Source: Martensiomyces pterosporus
Taxonomy: Eukaryota > Kickxellomycota > Kickxellomycetes > Kickxellales > Kickxellaceae
NCBI GenBank assembly: GCA_025201845.1
Contig: MU604025.1
Location: 1-62,685, forward strand
Reading direction: 5' to 3'
DNA: 62,685 bases
The notes under the pieces are model-generated. The model worked only from the letters and a program-made list of their open reading frames with translations, ran no database searches and was not told the DNA's origin. Both the position numbers and the translations under genes were made by a program. Numbering within the stretch: position 1 is the first letter of the stretch; each line of letters starts with the position of its first letter. Below, in pieces: positions 54,332 through 62,685 of the stretch.

Positions 54332-54979
54332 TTACTCCGATTCTTTGTCCGAATTGCTGCTGCTGCTGCCGTCGTCGTCTAATGTGGCATCGTGTGCGCT
54401 CCTGAGCTTCTGTATCCACTTCTCCTTCACCTTGCGCTCGTACTCCAGCAGCTCTCCGTCATCGTCCTCGTCGCGGTACCCAAAGTACGAGGCATCCGCC
54501 CGCTTCATCAGCTCCGCCCTATTGTTCTTCTTTGGCCTTGTCGCGGCTGCCGCCTGCTCTTCGAAAAGCTCGCGCACGCCAGGGAGCTCCTTTGCGCGGC
54601 CAAAGTACTTGTACCCGCGATTCCCCGGCACCTCCTTTCCTTGGTGGTCGAGCATCTTTGGGCCAATCTTCTTGTAGTCTGGACCGCCCAGCTCCAGCAC
54701 CCGGTCCTCCCAGTGGTTTTTTATGCGCAGGAGCTTGTTGATTTCGTCGTTGAGGTCGCGGATCTGAGACTCGGGCAGCGACCCGTCGTGGATCTTCGAC
54801 ACGCTGCGGGAGATTTCGCGGATGACGTCTCGCCGCCACCTCTCTGCCTCGTCGAGCGTCTCTACTTGCGAGGCGAGGTGTGGCCGCCGCTCCTTGGGCT
54901 TTGTCAGACCCATCTCGATGGACTGTGCCTCGCGGAAGCGATACAGCATCGACTGGGCCTTTTCTTGATTTCGCGCCAT
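54332..54979 (-). CDS. ISY1: Isy1 pre-mRNA splicing factor
   Basis: Single exon, 215 residues. The start is canonical (MARNQEKAQSMLYRFREAQ), followed by WRRDVIREISRSVSKI, IRDLNDEINKLLRIKNHWEDRVLELGG and the YKYFGRAKELPGV stretch. The acidic Ser-rich tail is typical. Isy1 belongs to the Prp19-associated (NTC) complex and affects the first catalytic step of splicing. It is convergent with SDO1 and divergent from the HERP-like gene. Confidence 0.97.
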   Translation of the reverse strand: MARNQEKAQSMLYRFREAQSIEMGLTKPKERRPHLASQVETLDEAERWRRDVIREISRSVSKIHDGSLPESQIRDLNDEINKLLRIKNHWEDRVLELGGPDYKKIGPKMLDHQGKEVPGNRGYKYFGRAKELPGVRELFEEQAAAATRPKKNNRAELMKRADASYFGYRDEDDDGELLEYERKVKEKWIQKLRSAHDATLDDDGSSSSNSDKESE

Positions 54980-55440
54980 CTTCTTCCTCTTGCTGCTGTC
55001 TCTGTATTTAAAGTGCCAATACGATGAGCTGGATGGTAAATGCGACGGCTGGACCGCTGTTTACGGCAGCTTGGACATATATATATGTAGCGGTAACACG
55101 CATTGATCCCAGAAGTTACGGGATTTTCTCCTGTGACCCGGTGCCAATCCCCAATGAGGTGGCGAAACGTCACTGCATAAAGCCAGCTTTTGGTGCTTGG
55201 TGTTTTCCGCACTCCAGCAAAAGCTCCCTTCTCAAACCACCACTCTATTTCTCCACTCTGTCTTTGCAAGGACTTGTTCTTCGCTTCCTTTGTATTTTTT
55301 TCCCTTGCTTTTTCTTCATTTGAATCCCCCTCATTGACGACCCGCTGTTTCTCTCGCTCTCTCCCACATCAAACGCACGCATATCTCATAACACGCTTTT
55401 GCACCTTTTACGGCTCTTTTTGTTTTGTTTTGTTTCAGTC
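54980..55440. promoter_or_regulatory. Divergent promoter region, ISY1 / HERP-like gene
   Basis: 461-bp interval with a TATATATATATG run at about 55077-55088 and a long pyrimidine-rich stretch from about 55250 to the HERP-like ATG. Confidence 0.5.
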
Positions 55441-56640
55441 ATGGTACAGCTGCTGGTCCGCTCGCCGTCGGTAACAACGCCGGACGACTTCAGGGTGGTG
55501 GTTGGGCTTGACAAGAGCATCCTGGAGCTCAAGCAGGCGATAGAAACACAGCACCCGGCTTCGCCGCCTGCCCGTAGTATGCGGGTTATCTGGAAGGGCC
55601 GGATGCTTTTCGACAGCGACATGGTAAAGCGCATTTATGAAGGCGAGGGTGCGCCTGAAATCGAGACCGTACACTTTGTTCTCAATATGCCGATTAACGC
55701 TCCCAAGGCCAGTGGCCAGGACGCCACCGAAACAGCTAAACACCCTCTCGTCGCTGGAAAAGAAGGCGTCAGCAGCGGCGATAGTGCCGAGGCTGTGGCT
55801 GATTCACAGGGCGCTGCCACAACGCCTCAGGCAGATGTCATTCCGCTGGGAAACCAATTCCAGTATGTGCTTGTCAATGGCAGGCCGTATTTGATGGAGC
55901 TGAAGCCGCTGGATTCGAGACAGATCGGCGCTGCAACAGCGGCCACCCCAGCGGCCACAGCTGCTTCACCAGCACACATGGGACCAGTAGCAGGAGTTGC
56001 TGGTGATGCGCCGAACTTTGAGCTGATGTATGCCAGGGCGCTCGAGCGGCAAGCGGCAGTTGAGGAGATGATGGCCCGGCTGAATGCTAGCATCAGCCAG
56101 ACCGCCGGGCAGCCTGCTCGGAACGGCGATAGAGACGTGGGCGGCCTGGCTGCTGCTATGAACCAGCGAGCACAGATCAACAATAACAACGCGAACGCCC
56201 AGGCGATGGAGAATGCCATACCGCTGCGCGACTTGCTCTGGAGCATCAACTTTAGCGCTATGTGGAATATCGCATGGCTGCTTCTCCGCGTCGTCCTGCT
56301 GCTCGCTGTGTTTGCGCACGATGCCAGCTGGGAGCGCATCTTCTTGCTTGCTGCTGTGGTGCTTGGGTTTATGCTGCTGCGGAGCCAGATGGTGCAAGAA
56401 ATAATTCAGAGACTCAACAGTAATAACCGCTACATCAACAACAACAGCGACAACAACAACAACAACGGAGACAGGAACGGCAACGGCAATCACCGAGCCA
56501 ACAGCGACAGTGGAGCGGCAGCAGTGGAGCAGGAGCACCAGATGTTTTCGGTCTGGGACAAGGTCAAAGCGCTTGTCATTGCCCTGGTCACGTCGCTAGT
56601 CCCCTCTGAACCATTCCAGGTGCCAGCTGTCGAAGAGTAG
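55441..56640 (+). CDS. Ubiquitin-like-domain membrane protein, HERP/Usa1-like
   Basis: 399 residues, single exon. Residues 1-80 form a ubiquitin-like domain (VQLLVRSPS, LDKSILELKQAIE, RVIWKGRMLFDSD). A QFQYVLVNGRPYLM block follows, then Ala/Asn-rich linkers. Paired hydrophobic segments lie at about 270-320 (WNIAWLLLRVVLLLAVF and IFLLAAVVLGFMLL), with a soluble tail after an Asn/Gly run. UBL domain plus a C-terminal hairpin is the HERPUD/Usa1 architecture, which scaffolds Hrd1-Der1 in ER-associated degradation. The role is inferred from architecture. Confidence 0.8.
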   Translation: MVQLLVRSPSVTTPDDFRVVVGLDKSILELKQAIETQHPASPPARSMRVIWKGRMLFDSDMVKRIYEGEGAPEIETVHFVLNMPINAPKASGQDATETAKHPLVAGKEGVSSGDSAEAVADSQGAATTPQADVIPLGNQFQYVLVNGRPYLMELKPLDSRQIGAATAATPAATAASPAHMGPVAGVAGDAPNFELMYARALERQAAVEEMMARLNASISQTAGQPARNGDRDVGGLAAAMNQRAQINNNNANAQAMENAIPLRDLLWSINFSAMWNIAWLLLRVVLLLAVFAHDASWERIFLLAAVVLGFMLLRSQMVQEIIQRLNSNNRYINNNSDNNNNNGDRNGNGNHRANSDSGAAAVEQEHQMFSVWDKVKALVIALVTSLVPSEPFQVPAVEE

Positions 56641-57088
56641 ATGCCGATTTTTGTAATCAAGCAATGGAATCATTCAACCACACGCCCTGCCCTCCCTAGT
56701 CGTCGCTGTATCGTTTGCAGCAAGTACGCCGTGTGCAAAATCAATTGGCGCACGGGGCGTCTTCGGCCACGAGCCTTCTTCAGGGCCACCAGAGGCAGCT
56801 CATTCGGACATCGAACCCCACGCTCCGCCGCACTGCTTCTCTTGGAGCACGCGCCTGTGCAGAAAGAAGACAGTGCACCCCTGCTTCAGTGGCGCTTGGG
56901 GATCCTGGAGAGAACTGGCGGGCACTTTGCACTCCCGATTTCCCGTGGCAGGGCTGGCTGATGCGCAGGTCAGATGCTCCGCTGCTGCCGTATAAAAGTT
57001 CCCTCAGGTCGTTTCACATGCTCCACTTTGCTTTTCCTCTTCATCGCCATCTTTGTATTTCCTTGTCTCTGCGCCTTTGAACCCAGCC
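56641..57088. other. Upstream region of dienoyl-CoA isomerase copy 1
   Basis: 448 bp without a protein-like frame; carries the HERP-like 3' UTR and the promoter with the TATA box below. Confidence 0.45.
56991..56998 (+). promoter_or_regulatory. TATA box of dienoyl-CoA isomerase copy 1
   Basis: TATAAAAG about 98 bp upstream of the ATG at 57089, followed by a pyrimidine-rich leader. A clear consensus element. Confidence 0.65.
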
Positions 57089-58040
57089 ATGCCCAGCTAC
57101 AGCTTCGAGACTCTCAAAGTCAGCATTTCCCCAGAGGGTGTCGCTAATGTCGAAATTAGCCGCCCAAAGGCACTCAACGCCTTTAGCACCCAGTACGTGT
57201 ACACAAGAGCGCAGCACTCGCGCCTTATGTGGCATTGTCACACCCCGCTTATACTAGAGAAGCGCAGCACTAACTGCCTCTTGCTTTTCCGATGCTTGGT
57301 GTAGGACGTGGAAGGAAATTGGCCAGTGCTTCAACCAGTTCAAGCTGGACGGCGACGTGCGCTGCGTCGTTCTCTCGGCCTCTGGCCGCCTGTTCACCGC
57401 TGGTCTGGATCTGAAAGAGGCCATGCAAGGAGCCCTGGGCAACACCAAGGACGAGACCGCCGATGTCGCACGCAAGGGCTACTACCACCGCATCCACCTT
57501 CTCGAGTTCCAGGACGCCATCTCAGCCGTCGAGACCTGCGACAAGCCAGTCATTGCGGTCGTGCATGGCGGATGCATTGGGATCGGAATCGACCTGATAT
57601 CGGCCTGTGATATCCGTATTGCCTCCGAGCAGGCGTACTTTATCGTCAAGGAGGTCGACATTGGAATGGCCGCCGACATCGGCACACTGCAGCGCCTGCC
57701 CAAGATTGTTGGCAACGACAGCTGGGTGCGCGAGGCATGCTATACCGCCCGGACCATCTCGTCCAGGGAGGCGCTGCTGGTGGGGCTTGTTAGCAATGTG
57801 TACTTGGACAAGGAGAGGTCGATTAGGGCCGCGCAGGAGCTGGCCGCGACCATTGCGTCAAAGTCGCCTGTGGCTATTGTCAGCACGAAGCATCTGCTGA
57901 ACTACTCGCGCGACCACACTGTGCAGGAGGGGCTGGAGTACACGGCCATCTGGAATACCCTGGCGCACAACTCGCACGACATGGGCCTTGCTATCGTGTC
58001 GAGCCTGAAGAAGCAGAAGGCGCAGTTCCCCAAGCTCTGA
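57089..58040 (+). CDS. ECH1: Delta(3,5)-Delta(2,4)-dienoyl-CoA isomerase, copy 1
   Basis: Two exons, 57089-57192 and 57305-58040, phase 2 (ACCCA|GTACGT ... GGTGTAG), 279 residues. Crotonase fold: VEISRPKALNAFST, FTAGLDLKEAM, HGGCIGIGIDLISACDIRIAS and the isomerase signature KEVDIGMAADIGTLQRLPKIVGN with the catalytic acidic residues. The C-terminus SKSPVAIVSTKHLLNYSRDHTVQEGLEY is typical of ECH1/Dci1. It ends FPKL, a plausible variant PTS1, so peroxisomal beta-oxidation of unsaturated fatty acids is likely. A tandem paralogue follows at 58564. Confidence 0.93.
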
Positions 58041-58563
58041 AGTACTGCTGTATGTATCCTTTTTTAGCTGTCTTTTAACTGTCAATTCGGATAAGTGCAA
58101 TAGCACCCGTACTAGTGCTGAACAGGGCTGTGCTCGGTGTGTGCGGGGTCTGACCAGCCCACGAAAGCCTCGGCGCTTGCCTCGTAGTCGAGAATACCAG
58201 ATTGTGTGGTCTTGGATCGCCCATGGTAGCTGCGCTCCTGCCTCTGGTCAAGACCTGCCTTGTGACCTGTTCACCTCTTCTGTTTCAGATGCTTCGGCCC
58301 ACCTCCCTCGGAGTGCCATCTGAGCCGAAATGGCCGGTGGCGGCCACCACAACTCCCCGCTGCTGGATTGTCGCGCCTTGGGAGAAGGGCAAGCATCCGC
58401 GGGCAACCATATTTCCCACTGCCGCTGGGCCACTTAGATATATAATGCTCGTGTGTGCTCTTGAGGTCCCACGCATCTGCACCACAGCTTCTCTCCCCCT
58501 CTGTTTTTACACCGTCATAGACACTACCGACCCCCCAGCGACAGCCCTGCACATCAGCTAGCG
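58041..58563. other. Spacer between the two dienoyl-CoA isomerase genes
   Basis: 523 bp with no gene; contains the copy 2 promoter with an AT-rich TATATAAT element. Confidence 0.45.
58438..58446 (+). promoter_or_regulatory. TATA-like element of dienoyl-CoA isomerase copy 2
   Basis: ATATATAAT about 120 bp upstream of the ATG at 58564, at a position similar to the TATA box of copy 1. Confidence 0.5.
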
Positions 58564-59606
58564 ATGGCAAACTACACCTTTGAGACCCTCAGCGTGGATG
58601 TTTCCAAGGACGGTGTTGCACATGTCCAGCTCAACCGCCCAAAGGCTAAGAACGCAATTAGCACCCAGTAAGCATGCGCACAATCTCTTGGGAAGCAGCA
58701 CGCATGATAGGACACGCATGTGGTTCGACTAAACCAGCTTCTCGCCTTGCAAGTGCCATAGGATGTGGAGGGATATTGGAAGGTGTTTCAGAGAATTCAA
58801 GACAGACGGAGATGTGCGCTGCGTTGTTCTCTCTGGATCCGGAAGCATGTTCACTGCCGGCCTTGACTGTAAGTACACAGCCACATATGCGCACAAGCAA
58901 ACGCACCAATTTAGTGCAGATACATTGGGCTGACTGCGCGCAATCCATGTCGCAACGGATAACACAAATAGTGAAGGAGGCGGCCAGCAATCCCAGATTC
59001 AACGGCACTGGTGACGACGAAAACGCGGATGTTGCACGCAAGGGCTACTACCACCGCCTGCACATCATGGACTGGCAGGACTGCTTCTCAGCCGTCGAGA
59101 CCTGCGACAAGCCCGTGATTTGCGCCATCCACAACGGGTGTTTCGGCGCCGGCGTTGACCTCATCACCGCATGCGACATCCGCATTGCGTCCGAGGACGC
59201 CTACTTCTACATCAAGGAGGTCGACATTGGGATGGCCGCCGACGTGGGCACCCTGCAGCGGCTGCCCAAGGTTGTTGGCAACGACAGCTGGGTGCGCGAG
59301 GCATGCTACACTGCGCGCCGCATCCCGGCCAAGGAGGCGCAGTTTGTTGGCCTTGTAAGCAGCGTGTATCCCAATAAGGAGGAGCTGCTCAAGGCGGCGT
59401 TTGACACTGCGTCGGCTATTGCCTCAAAATCGCCCGTGGCTATTGTCAGCACAAAGCACCTGTTGAACTACTCGCGCGACCACACTGTGCAGGAGGGGCT
59501 TGAGTACACTGCGATTTGGAACTCGCTCGCGCACAACTCGCACGACATGGGCCTTGCTATCGTGTCGAGCCTGAAGAAGCAGAAGGCGCAGTTCCCCAAG
59601 CTCTAG
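58564..59606 (+). CDS. ECH1: Delta(3,5)-Delta(2,4)-dienoyl-CoA isomerase, copy 2
   Basis: Three exons, 58564-58667, 58762-58868 and 58972-59606, 281 residues. The first intron is at the same site and phase as in copy 1 (ACCCA|GTAAGC ... CATAG); the second (GACT|GTAAGT ... AAATAG, phase 1) splits FTAGLDL and is absent from copy 1. The active-site region KEVDIGMAADVGTLQRLPKVVGN is intact, and the C-terminus is again FPKL. The last ~170 bases are nearly identical in DNA to copy 1, while the middle is more diverged. Both copies look functional. Confidence 0.93.
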
Positions 59607-60765
59607 ACTCGGCAGATACCCCCCCTTTTTGAGCCGCCGCTTTCTTCCCAATTCTTCCACTGGTTTCTTCCACTACTCTGCACATGCACACAGCCTGAGA
59701 ATGTGATTTGGCGCTGGAGTTTGCAAGGCTGAAAGAAGCGCACAGTCAATAGCAGAACCATGGCTGGCTCAGAACCTGGAAAGGGGAGCCGTGGGTCTTG
59801 ATCTGGCGACTGGCCGCCACACTGGAATCGGCTGTGGTTGCCACGGCTGGTAGCGGCATTTCCAGACAGCAAGAAACATGAGCTCGCGGGCCACCTCTAT
59901 GCACCCAGTGTCGTAACAATAAACCCCAGGCGGTTCACATGCATGCCCCACAGTGCCTGCACATGCCTCGCTTGCTTGCCTGAACAAAAGGAGGGCGAGA
60001 CTGTGGGCTGGCAACAGCTGCCATCTTGCTCTGTTGTGAATGAACGAAATTGTGCAGCTGCCGAGGAGAGGCAATGCGCAATCGGCTGATGCGCTGGTGA
60101 GCACGGTGAAATGCAGTGCTCAGGCACACTTGAAGAGACACAGGACGCATTTTGGGGAGGCGCAGAAACGAAGAGCAGCTCAGGGCAGCTCAGGATCGTT
60201 GCAGCAGCGCCCAGCTAGCTGCTGTTGCATTGGATGGCTAATCTCCTGCAGCGCTGCGTTTTTTCTGCCTCTACAGAAGCGCAGGCGGCAAGGCGGGGCT
60301 GCTAGCGCATGTCGTGTCCGTCCCACGCGGCAATCTGGGCTGTAGCTCGTGCGAGCGACATGGAGAGGGCGATGCAGGATTTACCGTCTGGTTGAGACGA
60401 GGGCAGCAGCAGAGAGTGTGCCCACACGAGCCCGCGTGCCACCTGTGGGATGGGCGGCGAGGCAGGGAGCGGCGAGAGGGGACGGATTGCCACTGCGAGT
60501 GAGCTGATCGCAGGGCGCAGCCTTGGTGCGGAGCGGCAGGCGCCGGCGGTTTGCCAGCAAATTGGAGGCGTGCGAGGGGCGGCGCACAGAGCAACGTAGG
60601 CGCCAGCTACCAAATGGGAGCGGGGGGGAGCAAAGCAGGTGAGGGGGCGCACTATCTGTGCAGCAGAGGCAACAGAAAAGCGAACAATCTCGATGGCCGA
60701 GAATTATTGGGGGGGGGAGCGAACCAGCCTGCTGATGCGCTCCAGCCCAGCGCCAAACTCGCGGG

Positions 60766-60768
<3 letters not shown>

Positions 60769-60804
<36 letters not shown>
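60769..60804. repeat. (CTG)12 trinucleotide repeat in hexokinase promoter
   Basis: Twelve uninterrupted CTG units about 125 bp upstream of the TATA box. Confidence 0.97.
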
Positions 60805-60806
<2 letters not shown>

Positions 60807-60893
60807 TGTGGCCGCGGAGGAGGGGCCGCCCGTCAATGGAGCGCAGGCTGCTACGGAGCCTACGTGCAAATGCGCCTCGTGAGTGCCTGGCGG

Positions 60894-60901
60894 TATAAAA
60901 G
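60894..60901 (+). promoter_or_regulatory. TATA box of hexokinase gene
   Basis: TATAAAAG, about 205 bp upstream of the ATG at 61099, followed by a CT-rich leader typical of highly expressed fungal genes. Confidence 0.65.
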
Positions 60902-61098
60902 CTGTCTGTCGCGGCCCGGCATTTCTGTGCGGTTTCACCACATCAGCACAGCCACCTACTCCCGCCTTGCCGCACTCTGCCGCCGCTGACTCCACTCTTT
61001 CTCCTTTCTTTCTTTCTCTCTTTATCGCTCTTGCTCGACCAGTCTGCCCGCACTAGGCGCTCTCTTTGGCTACTGGCACTCTGCTCACATTGGCAAGT

Positions 61099-62487
61099 AT
61101 GACCTCGTCTGCCTCCCCCTATCCCATCGACGGCGCCACGCCCGAGCAGCAGGCCGCCATTGACGCGCTGGCCAGCCAGTTCCTCCTCACCGACGAGCGC
61201 CTCGGCGCCATCATCAAGGAGTTCCGCCGCCGCATGGAGGAGGGGCTCGCCTCCGACGGCAAGGTCCTCAAGATGATTCCCAGCTACGTCACGCGCCGCC
61301 CCGCTGGCACCGAGACCGGCTCCTACTACGCCATCGACCTCGGGGGCACCAACCTGCGCGTCCTCAAGGTCACCCTGGACGGCAGGGGCGGGGTCGCCAC
61401 GGAGCACCAGAAGTTCACGCTGACGGAGGAGGCCAAGAACCGCACGCTGTTTGATTTCATCGCCCAGTCGGTCGAGACCTTCCTGGACGACCGCAACCTG
61501 CGCCCCACGGGCCAGGAGCCCCCGATCCCCATGGGCTTCACATTCTCGTACCCCGTGCGGCAGACCTCGATCAACAGCGGCACCCTGGTGCAGTGGACCA
61601 AGGGCCTGAACGTCCCGGGCTGCGTTGGCCGCGACGTCGTCCGCCTTCTCCAGGACGCCCTGCTGCGCCTGGGCCTGCGCGTCCGGATTGTTGCCCTTGT
61701 CAACGACACCGTCGGCACGCTGCTTTCGGCCGCCTACAGCGACCCCTCCTCGCAGATGGGCATCATCTTCGGCACGGGAACCAACGCGGCGTACTACGAG
61801 GACATCGTCAACGTGTCCAAGTGGAAGGGCGCAAACCCCGCCAGCAACGAGATGGTGCTCAACATGGAGTGGGGCGCGTTTGACAGCGACGACTTTGCCT
61901 TCCTCCCCTTCACCCCGCACGACATCAAGCTCGACCGCAAGTCGCTCAACCCGCGCAAGCAGGCGTACGAGAAGATGATCTCGGGCATGTACCTTGGCGA
62001 GATTGCCCGCAACATTGTGCTGTGGATGGCCGACCAGCGCCTGCTTCTGAACGGCTGCTCGTCGGAGGTCCTCAACGCGATGTGGTCCGTCGACACGTCG
62101 TACCTGTCGTCGGCTGTTCTCGACGACTCCCCCGACCTCACAGAGATCCAGCAGGTCATCGAGAAGACCCTCGATATCCCCACCTCCACGCTTGTTGACC
62201 GCAGGATCCTCAAGACCATTGCGATTCTTGTTGGCGAGCGCGCCGCGCGCCTGAGCGCCGTCGGCGTTGTTGCCACCATCACCAAGCGCCCCGAGCTTCT
62301 GGCCGGCCCCGTCAGCATTGGCATCGACGGGTCGATGTACGAGCACTACCCCAACTTTGAGGACATTCTGTCGGCCACCGTCTCGCGCTTCCTCCCCGAG
62401 GACCAGTTCAAGAACATAAGGTTCAGCCTTGCCAAGGACGGCTCGGGCGTTGGCGCCGCCATCATTGCCATGCTCGCCGCCCAGTAA
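61099..62487 (+). CDS. HXK: Hexokinase
   Basis: Single exon, 462 residues. Phosphorylates glucose and other hexoses at the start of glycolysis. Motifs: phosphate-binding DLGGTNLRVLKV (Asp about 80), the sugar-binding PMGFTFSYPVRQTSINSGTLVQWTKG, catalytic NDTVGTLLS (Asp about 203), GTGTNAAYYE, the WGAFD--D block and C-terminal DGSGVGAA. Strong C/G-ending codon bias, a TATA box and a CT-rich leader suggest high expression. The start at 61099 is the first in-frame ATG; length is slightly below common fungal hexokinases. Confidence 0.97.
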   Translation: MTSSASPYPIDGATPEQQAAIDALASQFLLTDERLGAIIKEFRRRMEEGLASDGKVLKMIPSYVTRRPAGTETGSYYAIDLGGTNLRVLKVTLDGRGGVATEHQKFTLTEEAKNRTLFDFIAQSVETFLDDRNLRPTGQEPPIPMGFTFSYPVRQTSINSGTLVQWTKGLNVPGCVGRDVVRLLQDALLRLGLRVRIVALVNDTVGTLLSAAYSDPSSQMGIIFGTGTNAAYYEDIVNVSKWKGANPASNEMVLNMEWGAFDSDDFAFLPFTPHDIKLDRKSLNPRKQAYEKMISGMYLGEIARNIVLWMADQRLLLNGCSSEVLNAMWSVDTSYLSSAVLDDSPDLTEIQQVIEKTLDIPTSTLVDRRILKTIAILVGERAARLSAVGVVATITKRPELLAGPVSIGIDGSMYEHYPNFEDILSATVSRFLPEDQFKNIRFSLAKDGSGVGAAIIAMLAAQ

Positions 62488-62685
62488 GCGGCCGTGGCCC
62501 CCGCCTGTCTTCTCTCCCTTCTTGCTTTCCTGTGTGTATCATTTCGGCCTCAATTCGCCAATACAAGCCATGAACGAAATAAGTATATAAAACGCGCGCA
62601 GCGTGGAAATCGCAGATCAAGCCCTATGCTCTCTGCGCCCGCAAAAGGGCATCCAGCCCGCTGGGCAAATTTTTTTTTTTCTTCT
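62488..62685. other. Hexokinase 3' end and window end
   Basis: Contains AATACAAGCC, AATAAGTATATAAAAC (TATA-like, about 62578-62593) and a T-run at 62670-62680. The TATA-like element could belong to a gene beyond the window. Confidence 0.4.

Larger units (their letters stand above)
59607..61098. other. 1.5-kb hexokinase upstream region
   Basis: No protein-like frame on either strand. It contains a G-rich block with GGGGGGGGAGC-type runs (about 60620-60720), a (CTG)12 repeat, a TATA box, and a long CT-rich leader at about 60985-61040. Confidence 0.5.

Noticed and set aside
60943..62346. 467-codon minus-strand ORF opposite hexokinase
   Set aside because: Antisense shadow of strongly GC-biased hexokinase codons; no domain in its translation.
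1..62685. CRISPR arrays, insertion sequences, rRNA or tRNA genes
   Set aside because: No regularly spaced repeats, transposase-like frames, rRNA sequence or tRNA box pairs were noticed by eye; a covariance-model scan would be the proper test.

Overview
This is a gene-dense nuclear window from a fungus. Genes carry short GT-AG introns (about 80-150 bp is typical) with CTAAC/TACTAAT-type branch points. Most genes are intact orthologues of conserved eukaryotic proteins: ribosomal eS10, SAICAR synthetase, tafazzin, Mago, exportin-7, Sdo1, Isy1, hexokinase and TRAPP subunits. GC-rich codons, tiny first exons and an animal/plant-like gene repertoire (CTC1, XPO7, Mago, TBL1, TRAPPC10) fit an early-diverging, zygomycete-grade fungus, perhaps Kickxellomycotina. 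That placement is inference, not read from a marker gene.

Layout. 1-9.3 kb: the 3' exon of a CHY zinc-finger gene, a mercaptopyruvate sulfurtransferase with an optional mitochondrial leader exon, ribosomal protein eS10, and two tandem dicarboxylate-type mitochondrial carriers; the second carrier's long intron holds a possible small secreted-protein ORF. 9.3-15.4 kb: TRAPPC10/Trs130, COA8 and TMEM115, all on the minus strand. 15.8-25 kb: ADE1, a LisH/WD40 TBL1-like protein, a WrbA/Pst2 flavodoxin-like reductase, a cytochrome P450 and an R3H/G-patch Sqs1-like protein, all plus. 25.1-29.4 kb: two tandem carboxymuconolactone-decarboxylase-like genes, tafazzin and Trs31, all minus. 29.8-32.4 kb: mS33, Mago and an HSL-type esterase. 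34.1-40.6 kb: an Osh6/7-like lipid transfer protein and exportin-7. 41.5-47.4 kb: an orphan gene and a large P5-type ATPase with a secreted-type Cys-rich N-terminus. 49.2-56.6 kb: a CTC1-like telomere protein, SDO1, ISY1 and a HERP-like ubiquitin-domain membrane protein. 57-62.5 kb: two tandem dienoyl-CoA isomerases and hexokinase.

The genes do not form one pathway. Themes are mitochondrial function (TUM1, two carriers, COA8, tafazzin, mS33), membrane traffic and lipid transfer (TRAPP, TMEM115, Osh6/7) and RNA work (Isy1, Sqs1, Mago, Sdo1). Three separate tandem paralogue pairs in 60 kb indicate active local duplication. The most notable items are a CTC1 homologue with an internal SQ/TQ cluster, a perfect 74-bp tandem duplication lying across a GC splice donor, and the P5 ATPase with a luminal Cys-rich domain. 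Exon joins were worked out by hand from splice signals, phase and family alignment; none is backed by transcripts.
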